Source: Rhipidocladum racemiflorum (Eukaryota; Streptophyta; Magnoliopsida; Poales; Poaceae). From it: a stretch of DNA of 64,000 nucleotides. Made by a program: the position numbers and the translations under genes. Positions 54,645-64,000 of the stretch are shown here, piece after piece. The notes under the pieces were generated by a model. That model made no database searches. It worked only from the letters and a program-made list of their open reading frames with translations, and was not told where the DNA came from. The stretch is from contig CM070581.1 in the NCBI GenBank assembly GCA_036346355.1, positions 6,324,001-6,388,000 on the forward strand, read 5' to 3'. Numbering within the stretch: position 1 is the first letter of the stretch; the number at the start of each line of letters is the position of its first letter.

Positions 54645-54960
54645 TCTGGTTTGTACATGAATCTGTTTTTTCTTTGATTTAGCCATAACTTTTTATTGAC
54701 AGCTTCGATTTACGAAGGTTTTTCACTGGTAGCTTACTGTTAACGAGAGCAATATATTGATATAAGTCTCAACAATAAACACCGCACCAATCATATTTTA
54801 CTATCCGTTTGTTTATATTTATATATATTTATATGTATATATATATATATTACTATCAGTATATATAGATTTTACTATTATGCCAAAGAATTCGACAGCC
54901 TGTTGAGTCTATACAGTAGTAAAATATTATAATATATTAATAGTAAAATATTAGATAATA
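54645..54960. mobile_element. Foldback element copy 2 (left arm and centre)
   Basis: Repeats the left-arm order of copy 1: TACATGAATCTGTTTTTTC, TTGATTTAGCCATAAC, TAGCTTACTGTTAACGAGAG, ATATAAGTCTCAACAATAAAC, TTTTACTATCCG, with a (TA)-rich insert at 54820-54850. Its right arm is missing; sequence of a different character begins at about 54961. Confidence 0.6.
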
Positions 54961-55445
54961 TTTGGGTGCCATCGTACGAGCTTGTTAATCATTGTCCATG
55001 CATAGGTTTCTAACTCCATTGGTTCTGAAGACAAGCATTTCAGATCTCGTTTTCTTACTGCAAATTGTTTTCTTCGGTTCAGACCTTATGTGTACCATAT
55101 TGCATACAGCTGGTCATGTGTTTGTGTGTTTTATTTGATAGATTGTTGATGTTTATTTTTCATCTTATACTGGAAGAGTTATGGATATATATATAACTTA
55201 AGTTTCTTGTACCACCTGTTAATTAGTTTCCTGTACTTAGTGCTTGACGTGTTTGTGCCCATTGCTTCCCTACTGTGCATCATATATAACATAAACGTAT
55301 CGTTCTGCACATAGCCGGTCCATTCCGCAATCTGCAAGCAGCACCGCTGATGCCCGTGTTTGACGGAGGCGAGAACTTCGACGCCGACATTGCCAGCCAG
55401 ACGTTGTCACAAGGCCGCACGGTCAGCGTCCGGCACTGCTATAAG
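54961..55445. other. Stretch between foldback copies; nothing recognised
   Basis: It includes a GC-richer part (55320-55440) with a possible short coding-like segment but no identifiable family. It may be an insertion that split one foldback into the pieces at 54645 and 55446. Confidence 0.35.
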
Positions 55446-55755
55446 GTCGGATTTTACTGTCCGTATATATAGATTTTTGTTATCATCCAATGGTAAATTA
55501 GTATTTATTTATTAGTAAATATAGATTACACACCGCTGAACCCTCTGCATGATAATAAAATCTCTTTATATATAGATAGTAAAATCTATCACCGAATAGC
55601 AAATGGACTGTTTATCGGAGAGACTTACATCAACTTGTTCCTCTCGTCGTCATTAAGCTACTAGTGAAAATCTTTTGTAAATCGGAGCTACCAATAAAAA
55701 TTTATAGCTAAAACAAAGAAATTTTTTTGTACGAGCAAGAAAACACATTTACTAG
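55446..55755. mobile_element. Foldback element copy 3 (centre and right arm)
   Basis: Starts ATTTTACTGTCCGTATATAT and proceeds to the right-arm order: GAGAGACTTACATCAACTTG, CTCGTCGTCATTAAGC, CAATAAAAATTTATAGC, AAAACAAAG, AAACACATTTACTAG. It complements the left arm at 54645-54960, so the two may be halves of one interrupted element. Confidence 0.6.
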
Positions 55756-56106
55756 TGAGTTTGCCACGTAGATGATAGTTAACTTTGACAATTTTGTTGC
55801 GCTGAATACTGGGATATGTGGCTCAATCAGTCGGCGTTACTTGGTTGGCAAGTAGAATATCATATTCTACAAACAGCTGAAGAATATATATAGGCTCAAT
55901 CAGTCGGCGTTACTCCGTTAGAATGATCTATTGATTATGATTCATGTTAATTTTGCAAGTTCAAAAATTGTTTAGAAATATTGTTTCAGATTAGTTTGTG
56001 ATCCTATCTTTAGTGACGAAAGGGTCAGTTAATTCATGTACCTCAATTTCTCAGAGTAAATATTTAACAAGTTGAGCTTTTGTTGTTAGGTTATAGTGTT
56101 ATATAC
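55756..56106. other. Intergenic stretch; direct repeat only
   Basis: GGCTCAATCAGTCGGCGTTACT occurs twice in part (about 55821 and 55892, both CTCAATCAGTCGGCGTTACT). Nothing else recognised. Confidence 0.5.
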
Positions 56107-56108
56107 TA

Positions 56109-56368
56109 CTCCCTCCAGTTTGATAATAGATGTCGTTTTAGACATCGACACGGTCTTCAAAACACAACTTTGACCGCTAATTTTTATTATAATATATTTA
56201 TAAAACCCAATAAAATTATAATATTATGAAAGTACTTCTCGACACAAGTCTACACATATAATTTTCATATATCCAATTTAAATATTTAAAAATATATCGA
56301 TAGTCAAAGTTTTAGAAGTTTGACCATCACTATATCCAAAACGACATCTATTATCAAACTGGAGGGAG
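56109..56368. mobile_element. Stowaway MITE with TA target duplication
   Basis: Termini CTCCCTCCAGTTTGATAATAG and inverse, with further matching of ATGTCGTTTT / AAACGACAT inside. Flanked by TA at 56107-56108 and 56369-56370. 260 bp, essentially intact. Confidence 0.93.
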
Positions 56369-56370
56369 TA

Positions 56371-57893
56371 ACATTTAACAATTGATACTGAAACATCTAA
56401 AGCCAAAACGGCAGATGAAAGGCATAAATCTAGATTATACTAACACATATATAATTGCGCGGAATTTACGACTAGCTTCCTTGAACTGTCAAAATAGTGT
56501 GCAAGTGCTGGAAAAAACATCGTCATGAAGCCATGATTACTGCCCTCAACTGCTGTTTGGCATGAGGAAAGCAGCTCAATAATTTCCCAGCTGTGTTAGC
56601 TAGCCATGCTGGTTTAGGCCACTAATTGCCATGGACCCCCGGGCTCATGGCATGTGGGGCCACCCTTCATCCTCCTCTCGCTTCTCTCACCTATGGATGG
56701 GGTCCCACCTGTCTGTGCCCCACACCAAGGACAGGGAACCTCCTGCCTAGAAAAGCTAGCTAGCGAGCTAGATGGTGTAGCAAGGCGGGTTGAGGGATGT
56801 TTTGGCTGGTCACTTATCTCGCATTCGACAATGTTTCTTTTAAAATTTAGTCTTATTTCGAATATAGTTACTGAAATAGTTATCTCTTTAACTACAAAAT
56901 GGTAGAAGATGATACGTGTCATCAGCAACATTAGAGGACCACGGCAAGTTCCAACCGAGGTCCATGGCTCGACAAGAAATTGTGACATTAATTATTCACT
57001 TAATTAATCAGTTAATTGGTCACTTAATTAATTATTCACTATGATAAATCACTTAATTAATGATGCTTGCTTAATTAAATCGGTTCATTAATGCTATTCA
57101 GGTAGCAATACTTGGTAGGTGCTCTTTCGGAGCTCCTGCAGCGCGGTAGGTGACACGTGTCGTCTGTCGGTACTTCGACGGTTAGAGTTATTTTTTCAAT
57201 TGCATTCAGAAGGACACCAGATTTACAACAACAACAAAAAAGTTTATCGGGGCTACAAAAGTGATGGATTCAGATTCGGATGTTCTGGAGTCAACTGTCA
57301 TGTCCAATCTTGACAGGCCACCTGTTCCGATCAAGTATTTTCCCCATTCCGAACCAAATATGCCATGTCTGCACAACGCTATCGATCTATTGCAAACTTC
57401 AAAATGTTCTAGCAGTGGTGTTCTCATTTCAGGCCAATGGTGAAATTACACCCTTAAAACAAAACAGTGCATAAGCTGTGCTTAGCAAACATGCACTCGG
57501 CCTTCGTTCCCCAGAGAAAGCCAAATAAAGCAGTCTTTGTCAGCTCATCCACCACCTATCGGCAAGTTTTTTCAGTAGCACAGCGCGAAACACCCAAGGT
57601 GTACACAAACTAAAGCAGGCATCACCATCAACACTACTAAGTGATCTCTATCAGAGCAACCAGCAGTTTCATGACAACACTTTCCACAGCAAAGTGAATG
57701 AATTGAAAGCTCGATACATCCCGGCCGGTGCACAACCAACCAGCTGCCATATATATATATCGACATGTTCCATCTCAAAACACCCAACCTACATGGCGAG
57801 TCTATACATACTACGTACACACTCCATGCATAGTAGCTAGCTAGGTTGCATGGCCCCCTGCATATATATCCATCATCTCACATGGCCAAAGCA
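56371..57893. other. Intergenic stretch; no gene recognised
   Basis: About 1.5 kb. A run of AATTAATCA/TTAATTGG motifs (56990-57085) is the only local repeat. Short frames on both strands (up to 124 codons) have no recognisable domains. Confidence 0.45.
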
Positions 57894-57902
57894 CAGCTAG
57901 CT

Positions 57903-58251
57903 GGCAAAATATCCGGCGCAACCATCGTTTTCGTGCAATCACTGTGCAACCCTACTAAAAAAAGTTCCAAAAAAATCTGAAAAAAATCATGGATGTACAT
58001 CTCAACTTACCCCATCTACGTATAAAATTTCATGATCAAATACGTCCTATGCTAGAAGTTACAAAAAAGACAAATTTTCGCTTGGAATCTTGCTACAGTA
58101 GACAGCACAAAATTTGTTTTTTGGAACTTTTATACGTAGATGGGGTAAGTTGAGATGTACATCCATGATTTTTTTAGAATTTTTTGGATCTTTTTTTAAT
58201 AGGGTTGCACGGTGATTGCACGAAAACGGTGGTTGCACCGGATATTTTGCC
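57903..58251. mobile_element. TIR-MULE (non-autonomous Mutator element) with 9-bp target duplication
   Basis: Terminal inverted repeats of about 127 bases with roughly 90 percent or more identity, starting GGCAAAATATCCGGYGCAACC, cover most of the 349-bp element. The flanks are CAGCTAGCT (57894-57902) and CAGTTAGCT (58252-58260), a 9-bp duplication with one change, as expected for Mutator. The centre (58030-58120) is single copy. The long stem could yield small RNAs. Confidence 0.9.
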
Positions 58252-58518
58252 CAGTTAGCTAGCTAGCTTTGTAGCGCATGTACAATATCGGCCATCGGTT
58301 AGTTGGATGAGATGAGATGGCATCGATCGACGTACGTACGTGTCATCGAGCCGTCGTGATCAGAACGGCGAATGGGCCAGGGTGCACATGCTAGCTGTTC
58401 GCGCTGATCACGAATGGGGGCGATCGATGAGGCCAATGCATGGAGGAGATGGTCGGCCGGCCGGGTGATGCATCAGCATAGCATGTCATGTGCCGCTTCG
58501 AGTTGTACAAAAGGACCT

Positions 58519-58617
58519 TTGCACTGTCGTCTAGCCCGGTGCTCATGCATTGCATCGTAGGCAAGGTTTTAGATCTTGCACTGTCGTCTAGCTCAGTACT
58601 CATGCATTGCATCGTGA
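58519..58617 (+). repeat. 41-bp duplication with 58-bp period
   Basis: GCACTGTCGTCTAGCYCRGT...CATGCATTGCATCGT occurs at about 58519-58559 and 58577-58617 with three differences. Confidence 0.8.
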
Positions 58618-59410
58618 GGTGGGCACTTGGGCTGGGTTTCTTTAGGCTGGCCTGAAGCACGACGGGCACGGCATGGCCCAAGCTATGCTATGCATTTGTA
58701 CATTAGCACTGTAGCTTGAGCCGTGTCGGGCTCGGGAACCAGGCACGACGGGTGGCACGGCCTGGCACGACTGTTTGGGCTGGGCCCGTGCCGGTACGGC
58801 ATGACACCTGTAAATGGCCCGCCGCCACTGCCCTCTTAATTATGCATTTCTTGAAAATTCAAACTTAAAGTTATGGACCCAAAAACTGTATTTTCAAACC
58901 TTCTGTGTTTACGGTGCTAATCCCACGATCAGTCTTTAGCACATTAGCGAGAGAGGGAGCAAGGGCGAGATAGAAAGAGGGGGAGATATGGGCGCGCACG
59001 CGCGAGAGAGAGAGAGCAACGGACGAGAGAGTGGGGAGATGGGAGAGAGAGAGAAGAGTTGAGAGAGAGAGGATGAGAAAGACATGTAAGAGAGAAGAGA
59101 GAGAGCTGAGAGAAATTGAGAGTAATGGGTGAGAGAGGGTGACTTCTTGCAATGTACAACAGTATAAGTCTTTGTACTAACTACTAAGGAGTATCGTGCG
59201 TATCCGGGTCCTTTTCATCTCGTCACAAATAGTGTAAATAGGAGGGGCCTGGGTCGGCACAGCACGAAGCGCAAATGGGCCATGCCTGGGCTCGCCCAAG
59301 GCGAGCCGGGCCGGCACGGCACGGCACGATGGGCCGTGACGGCCTAGCACAGTTTAGGTCCGAAGCACGATAGGCCTGTGCCAGGCCGGTCCGGCACAGC
59401 ACGACGCTTG
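58618..59410. mobile_element. GC-rich dispersed repeat with 'ggcacgg' motifs, flanking a GA-rich tract
   Basis: Two GC-rich blocks (58640-58815 and 59238-59405) share GGCACGGC/GCCGGCACGG and GGGCTGGGCCCGTGCC motifs typical of a dispersed grass DNA-transposon repeat. Between them is AT-rich sequence and a (GA)-rich tract at 58948-59132. The blocks may be the two ends of one element, but no exact termini were identified. Confidence 0.4.
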
Positions 59411-59727
59411 GCAAGGTTTTTAGATCACCAATTTCGCGACTTCACGTACGGTAAGGCCCTAGAAAAAACTACAACGGCTATCGCCGGCTATTTAGAACAT
59501 TGATTCTAGGTCTTGAACGGAGTTATATAATTACTGCACCCTGTGTATCGGTGCCGTCCTGCGAATTAAGAGACGAGATCAAAGGACCCGTTTGAAACAA
59601 ATTAGTTCCACACAAAATTAACCAACCTTTCAAAACTAGCACAAAACTTTTGTGAAATTTCCCGTGTTCTAAATAGGTCCTCCGTACAGTATTAGCTTAA
59701 GTGTTGAGAAATTTTATGGTGCATTAT

Positions 59728-60480
59728 TAGAGATGGCAACGGGGACCCGAAACCCGAAACCCGACGGGTATTTACTCTATTAGGGGCCGGGTATGAACCG
59801 TTTTTCATACCCGCGGGTATATTAACGGGCAAAAACTATTACCCAGCGGGTAGAACGGGTACGGGTCCGTACTACTGTTGCTACCCGCGGGTCCCCGTTA
59901 CATATGGGTGGCTAATATGGAATATGTCATGTATATATAGGTGTGAACAAGAGTGAAAAAGTTGCTAGCTGTTGTTTGTCTAACTAGACAGTAGATCGAC
60001 GAAATGTTTTTTTGGGGCCGGGGATCTCTACAGCCCATTTGTCAAGCATTTGGTGTTAACCAATGGGCTGGTGCTGCTAAATCTGTTAGCTACCTTTGGT
60101 CTACATGATCACATACCATCAATTAATACGGTAGCTAGGTGACATAAACGAAAGCATGCACAACTTTGTCTTAGTACAGTCAATATGATAGCATATGATC
60201 TTACCGAGCCCAACATATTATATATTGTATACAATCATATTGTGTAACCCTTTGAAATATGAGTACTATATACAAACAAAATAGAACTTTTGTCATGAAA
60301 CCTGAGTCCTGACTTTCGGGTGCGGGTTACCCGCGGGTCCCCGTTACCCGCACGGGTACGGGTATGGGTAAATTTTGTACCCGTATGCGGGTATGGGTAT
60401 TGTAGCGGGTGGATTTTGCTACCACGGGTATGGGTACGGGGTGGTGATACTCGCCGGGTATATACCCGTTGCCATCCCTA
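59728..60480. mobile_element. Non-autonomous hAT element with perfect 8-bp target duplication
   Basis: Termini TAGAGATGGCAACGGG and (reverse complement) TAGGGATGGCAACGGG, flanked by TGCATTAT at 59720-59727 and 60481-60488. Subterminal regions are arrays of ACCCGCGGGTA / GGGTAYGGGTA motifs in both orientations; such repeated motifs are typical transposase-binding sites. 753 bp, non-coding. Confidence 0.93.
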
Positions 60481-60488
60481 TGCATTAT

Positions 60489-61623
60489 ACTGGTAGTATA
60501 TAATGTGGAGTAGAAATCAGATCTAACCGTTGATTTGTTAAGGGTGTTTCTACTACTGTACTACTAGATAAAGTATAAGTAAACTCCAGTTAATCTGATA
60601 CATTGGGTCGAAAAGAATGAACGGCTCATGTTCATTAATTTAGTGTACCGTAAAAGAGCTCTAAATGTTAGCTTTGCTAGACTTTTCCTGTGTGTAAATC
60701 TATGGGTTTTGAGCTCAAACATGCATGGAGATTTGGTTGTAAAACAAAACTCAACATCATATAGCTAGAACTTTCTTTGCCAAATACTTTGGCTTAAAAT
60801 ATGAGCTCTTTTACAGTGGATTAAAATCAATATAAGCTGTCCATTCCTTTGAATCTAATGGTTAAAATAATTTAGATCTAGTTATACTACCACCTGTAGT
60901 ATTGGTAGTAAAATTCAAAAAGGGGTAAAAGGGTAAAAAATTCTATCATATTACTTATCCTCTACGGTAAAACACGTCATGTGGTCCTAATGAATGGCGG
61001 ATGAATGGATAAGAAGCCTCTGAAGATCATCAGGTATTCGGTGAATCCAAAACTGTGAACGAATTAGAAAAAGTCTAACATACGATGAATGGATAGGAAA
61101 AACCTAAAATACCCTTGAGGAATGGATAGTTAGATTTGATTTGTACTACCATCATTTACTATCTATATTATCTATTGTAAAATTTCTCTAAAATATGCTC
61201 CTTGCACACCCCTGAGGTGTACGGTGTACTTTTTGTCCCACTTAATCTTATTAACGTATGCCAATGCTGAAACTTGGATAGCTGCATAATTGCATAATTG
61301 GCTTATACGGCTGGCGCCGTTCAACAGCCTTGTCAGTTTGGATAATCTCAGGCTGTTTCTGAACCCCATAATAAAATATATAATACGTGCAAGGAGAGTA
61401 CAATTGTACAGAGCCATGCATGAATTGGAAAAAAAAAACAGAAACTAATTTAATCCCTTTCTGTATTATTTTTTTTGTTGATGGTAAGTGCAAGTACGTG
61501 TGCTGCTCAGCTATTCCAGGGCTAATTAAGCGCCACATGAGAGCTACCGTGTGATCGTGATGCAAATTGCGATGATGCATAATTTCCCGGGTAATTGATT
61601 ACTGAAGTGCACACGGAAGAAAA

Positions 61624-61625
<2 letters not shown>
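60489..61625. other. AT-rich stretch, probably an older element that hosts the hAT copy
   Basis: GAGAAATTTTATGGTGCA at about 59706 and its inverse TGTAAAATTTCTCTAA at about 61175 could be the ends of a larger element into which the hAT at 59728 inserted. The interior (TACTACTAG, GGTAGTAAAATTC) fits that idea, but the termini are short. Confidence 0.35.

Positions 61626-61700
<75 letters not shown>
61626..61700 (+). repeat. (TA)n microsatellite, left
   Basis: About 37 TA units, bordering a small MITE-like insert on its right. Confidence 0.97.
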
Positions 61701-61703
<3 letters not shown>

Positions 61704-61837
61704 GTGCTTCTATTCTCTCACTCATAATACAATTTTCAAAAATATTGAAGAAAACGAGGGGGTAAGTAATCCTCATCTACCCTTCATTCATGCTTTAATA
61801 TTTGTGCAACTTAAAAAGGGAAGAGCATAGAAGCACT

Positions 61838-61841
<4 letters not shown>
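61701..61841. mobile_element. Small inverted-repeat element lodged in a (TA)n tract (Micron-like)
   Basis: The 141-bp insert has ends GAGGTGCTTCTATTCTCTC and (reverse complement) GAGAAGTGCTTCTATGCTC and is flanked on both sides by long (TA)n. Rice Micron elements are known to reside in (TA)n microsatellites; whether this belongs to that family is an inference. Non-coding. Confidence 0.6.

Positions 61842-61908
<67 letters not shown>
61842..61908 (+). repeat. (TA)n microsatellite, right
   Basis: About 33 TA units between the small element and Helitron copy B. Confidence 0.95.
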
Positions 61909-61911
<3 letters not shown>

Positions 61912-62199
61912 TAACTATTATAAGAATGAGTTGGTGGTGATAGTTAGTCTGCTAGGTTGTTCTTGGGCCAGAACAGTAGAGGCCCAAGGCCCAGTAGGTG
62001 AGTCACTATTGCTTTGCTAACCTATAGTTGTAAATCTGCATGACAACTAAATACAGATGATTTGATTTATTTACTAGATATGTTTTGCTTGATATGTGTG
62101 TTACAGAAAATTGATTTATTGTATGATTAAGGATCCTGTATTATAATTATGTATTATTCTCTTTTGAAATTTCGTTGCAACGCAAGGGCATCTTACTAG
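61909..62199 (+). mobile_element. Short non-autonomous Helitron (copy B)
   Basis: Begins TCTTAACTATTATAAGAATG right after an A of the (TA)n tract and ends GTTGCAACGCAAGGGCATCTTACTAG before a T, so the insertion is between A and T. CGTTGCAACG near the end can pair as a small hairpin. Same family as 49900-50181, in opposite orientation. 291 bp, non-coding. Confidence 0.88.
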
Positions 62200-63161
62200 T
62201 GTGTGTATATATATATATATATATTACATGACGGACTTCCATTATCCGAATCGCAACGATAATGTATGGATAAAACTGCCATTTTCATAACCATATTTCC
62301 AGGCGTTGGTTCGAAGCTATGGCTTGACTGCGGGTGCAGCACTAGCTTATCACCCGCTAGATTCTCTGAAAGAAAATCGCCACCCGCAAGATCTTGCAGC
62401 CTGTACCTGTAGAGAGTATTTATGTCAGGTTAGCTTGGCTGCAATTGCAGGGCAGGTTGCTTTGCTCATTCACATATGTCGGCACACCTACTACCGAGTA
62501 CTGACAGGGCCAGATGGTTAGTAATTAATCGCTAATTAACAATCTCCGTCAAAATCAGACGGCATCTCGTGTTGAAAGAAGGAGGGTTATTCCAGAATTG
62601 GTTGGTGCCCTTTCTTTCAGAATTTCAACCATGCAGAAGCTGGGATCACTGGTTGGTGTCTAGAAGACTGGAGGCAGTTGAGATGTGGTCTCAAATAAAA
62701 ACAAGGAGAGTAGTAGGAGTCTAGGAGATGTGCCATGGTAGCCATTTCGTTTCTTTTCTTTTAAGGTATACGCAATGATACGTCGTCATTAGTAGCTAAA
62801 GATAAAATAGAGCAAAAAAATTTTGGAGAAAATTACTAGCAGCTAGCGATAGCATCGCTCCTGACGCCGGCCGCATGCTATGCTATGCATTTGTTTTCTT
62901 TGATTCTATATACACAGCGCACACTTTCTTTCAATTTAACAGTAGCACGCACTTTCTAATTCGTGGATCCTTCTTTCTAGCACGTTCCCCAGGCTAACTA
63001 CTAGTAATTTTCTCCAAAAAATATATACACCCAGCCTAGATTTTAATTTTGGGGGTGATTAAACAGAAGAAAAAAAAGGTGTCGTATGCAGTATGCTACC
63101 AAATCATTCAATTTTCAGATTTTTACAGAAAATTCAGGGGATAGGTAAAGGTCCTTCTACC
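62200..63161. other. Intergenic stretch; no gene recognised
   Basis: It starts with the remainder of the TA/GT microsatellite (62200-62225). The plus-strand frame at 62306-62521 (71 codons) has no motif. Confidence 0.45.
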
Positions 63162-63829
63162 TAGGATTTTGAACTCGGCAGCCAAACAACGACGAAAACA
63201 ATCGAAAACTAATTGATTTTACCGATTTTTAACTGATTTTATATCGATTAACATCGAAAATCGGCACACACAACGAAAATTTAAAAATACAAAAAAAATT
63301 ATAAAAACCTGGTAAAAGCCCATAAAATCATGAAAAAATGTTAGAAATATATAAGAAATTTGGGGGAAAAAATACAAAACAAATTCGGCATGACTTTTCC
63401 TACATTTTAAGATAACGTCAAGTTGTAAAGTGCACACTTTGCAATAATAGCACAACTACGAAAAAATATAAAAATATGAAGAAAAAAATTTTGACATGAT
63501 CTTTACTGTATTTTTGACAATTTCAAGTTGTAAAGTAGGCAATTAGCAATATCTCAATAAATAACCTTTCATTTCAATACCATTCACAACTCAATCCAAC
63601 AAGCTATTACATACATTCAATTTTGCTAAAAAAAACCGCCACACAAATTTGTTTTTCAAAAAAAAAATCATGACAGGTGTCAAAAAATCTATTAATACTA
63701 ATTTTATAGAACTTTTGGAAACTTTTTTTCCATTTTTTTTTTGACTTGGAATTGAATCGCGATCAGTTCCGTTTTTTAAGCCAAACTGATACAGATTTTT
63801 GAGCGTCTTTCGTCGATATTTCAAACCTG
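63162..63829. mobile_element. hAT-type MITE with near-perfect 8-bp target duplication
   Basis: Termini TAGGATTTTGAACTC and (reverse complement) CAGGTTTGAAATATC, flanked by CTTCTACC (63154-63161) and CTCCTACC (63830-63837), one change in eight. 668 bp with the CGATTTT/AAAATCG composition near its ends and an AT-rich centre. Confidence 0.8.
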
Positions 63830-63837
63830 CTCCTACC

Positions 63838-64000
63838 TGCTGGAGATCACCACCAGCTAGCGTGCGTCGATCGATGATCATGCGTGGAAAGCGCATCAAA
63901 TCATTCGCCCAACAATTCGGTCCGTACTTTGCTCCACGCCTTGCACCTTGCACATCCTTCTAGAACCCTAAAATAGGCTCTCTTAATTTCCTCTCGTATT
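63838..64000. other. Right edge of the window; nothing recognised
   Basis: Unique-looking sequence without repeat ends or coding motif. Confidence 0.4.

Noticed and set aside
61522..62020. Frames with Ile-Tyr repeats on both strands
   Set aside because: They are translations of (TA)n microsatellites.
1..64000. tRNA, rRNA or snoRNA genes
   Set aside because: No cloverleaf with A and B box spacing, and no rRNA core segment, was noticed on either strand; a covariance-model scan was not possible, so a missed small RNA cannot be excluded.

Overview
The window is plant nuclear DNA from a grass, most likely Oryza or a close relative. The evidence is interrupted genes with GT-AG introns, a GC-rich first exon in one gene, and a dense mix of grass-type transposons: Stowaway and Tourist MITEs, short hAT and Mutator derivatives, Helitrons, and a chromovirus with tRNA-iMet priming. 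No bacterial or organellar features are visible.

Only two host genes can be supported, both on the minus strand. At 7259-8301 (5' leader reaching about 10988) is a SPIRAL1-like microtubule-associated protein of 100 residues with two coding exons and a 2.6-kb leader intron. At 33095-37087 is a five-exon gene for a 374-residue alpha/beta-hydrolase of the plant methylesterase (MES11-like) group; its nucleophile elbow carries Asp instead of Ser.

Layout: 1-4406, GC-rich Gypsy remnant with an antisense ORF and a right-hand LTR; 4407-6770, MITE, Helitron and hAT debris; 6770-11024, SPIRAL1-like gene; 11166-14336, MITEs; 14342-29578, a complete 15.2-kb chromovirus on the minus strand with 4.6-kb LTRs and a perfect 5-bp target duplication (GTGGA); 29953-32410, an unrelated LTR fragment; 33095-37087, methylesterase gene; 37552-40314, MITEs and a Mutator-like element; 40318-42755, decayed LINE; 42756-64000, almost wholly small DNA transposons, Helitrons, foldbacks and microsatellites, many nested.

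Many elements are delimited to the base because their target duplications are intact: 8 bp for hAT copies (48589/49117, 45761/46886, 59720/60481, 9663/9994, 63154/63830), 9 bp for a Mutator element (57894/58252), TA for Stowaways, TTA for Tourists, and A|T junctions for Helitrons. The points most worth following are a Helitron family whose copies carry very different amounts of an internal tandem repeat with an alternating 72/79-bp organisation, a hAT element with a GC-rich interior nested in a Stowaway, an extra ORF between primer site and gag in the chromovirus, and patchy divergence between its two LTRs.

No CRISPR, bacterial operon, viral genome, rRNA or tRNA gene was seen. All calls come from reading the sequence alone.
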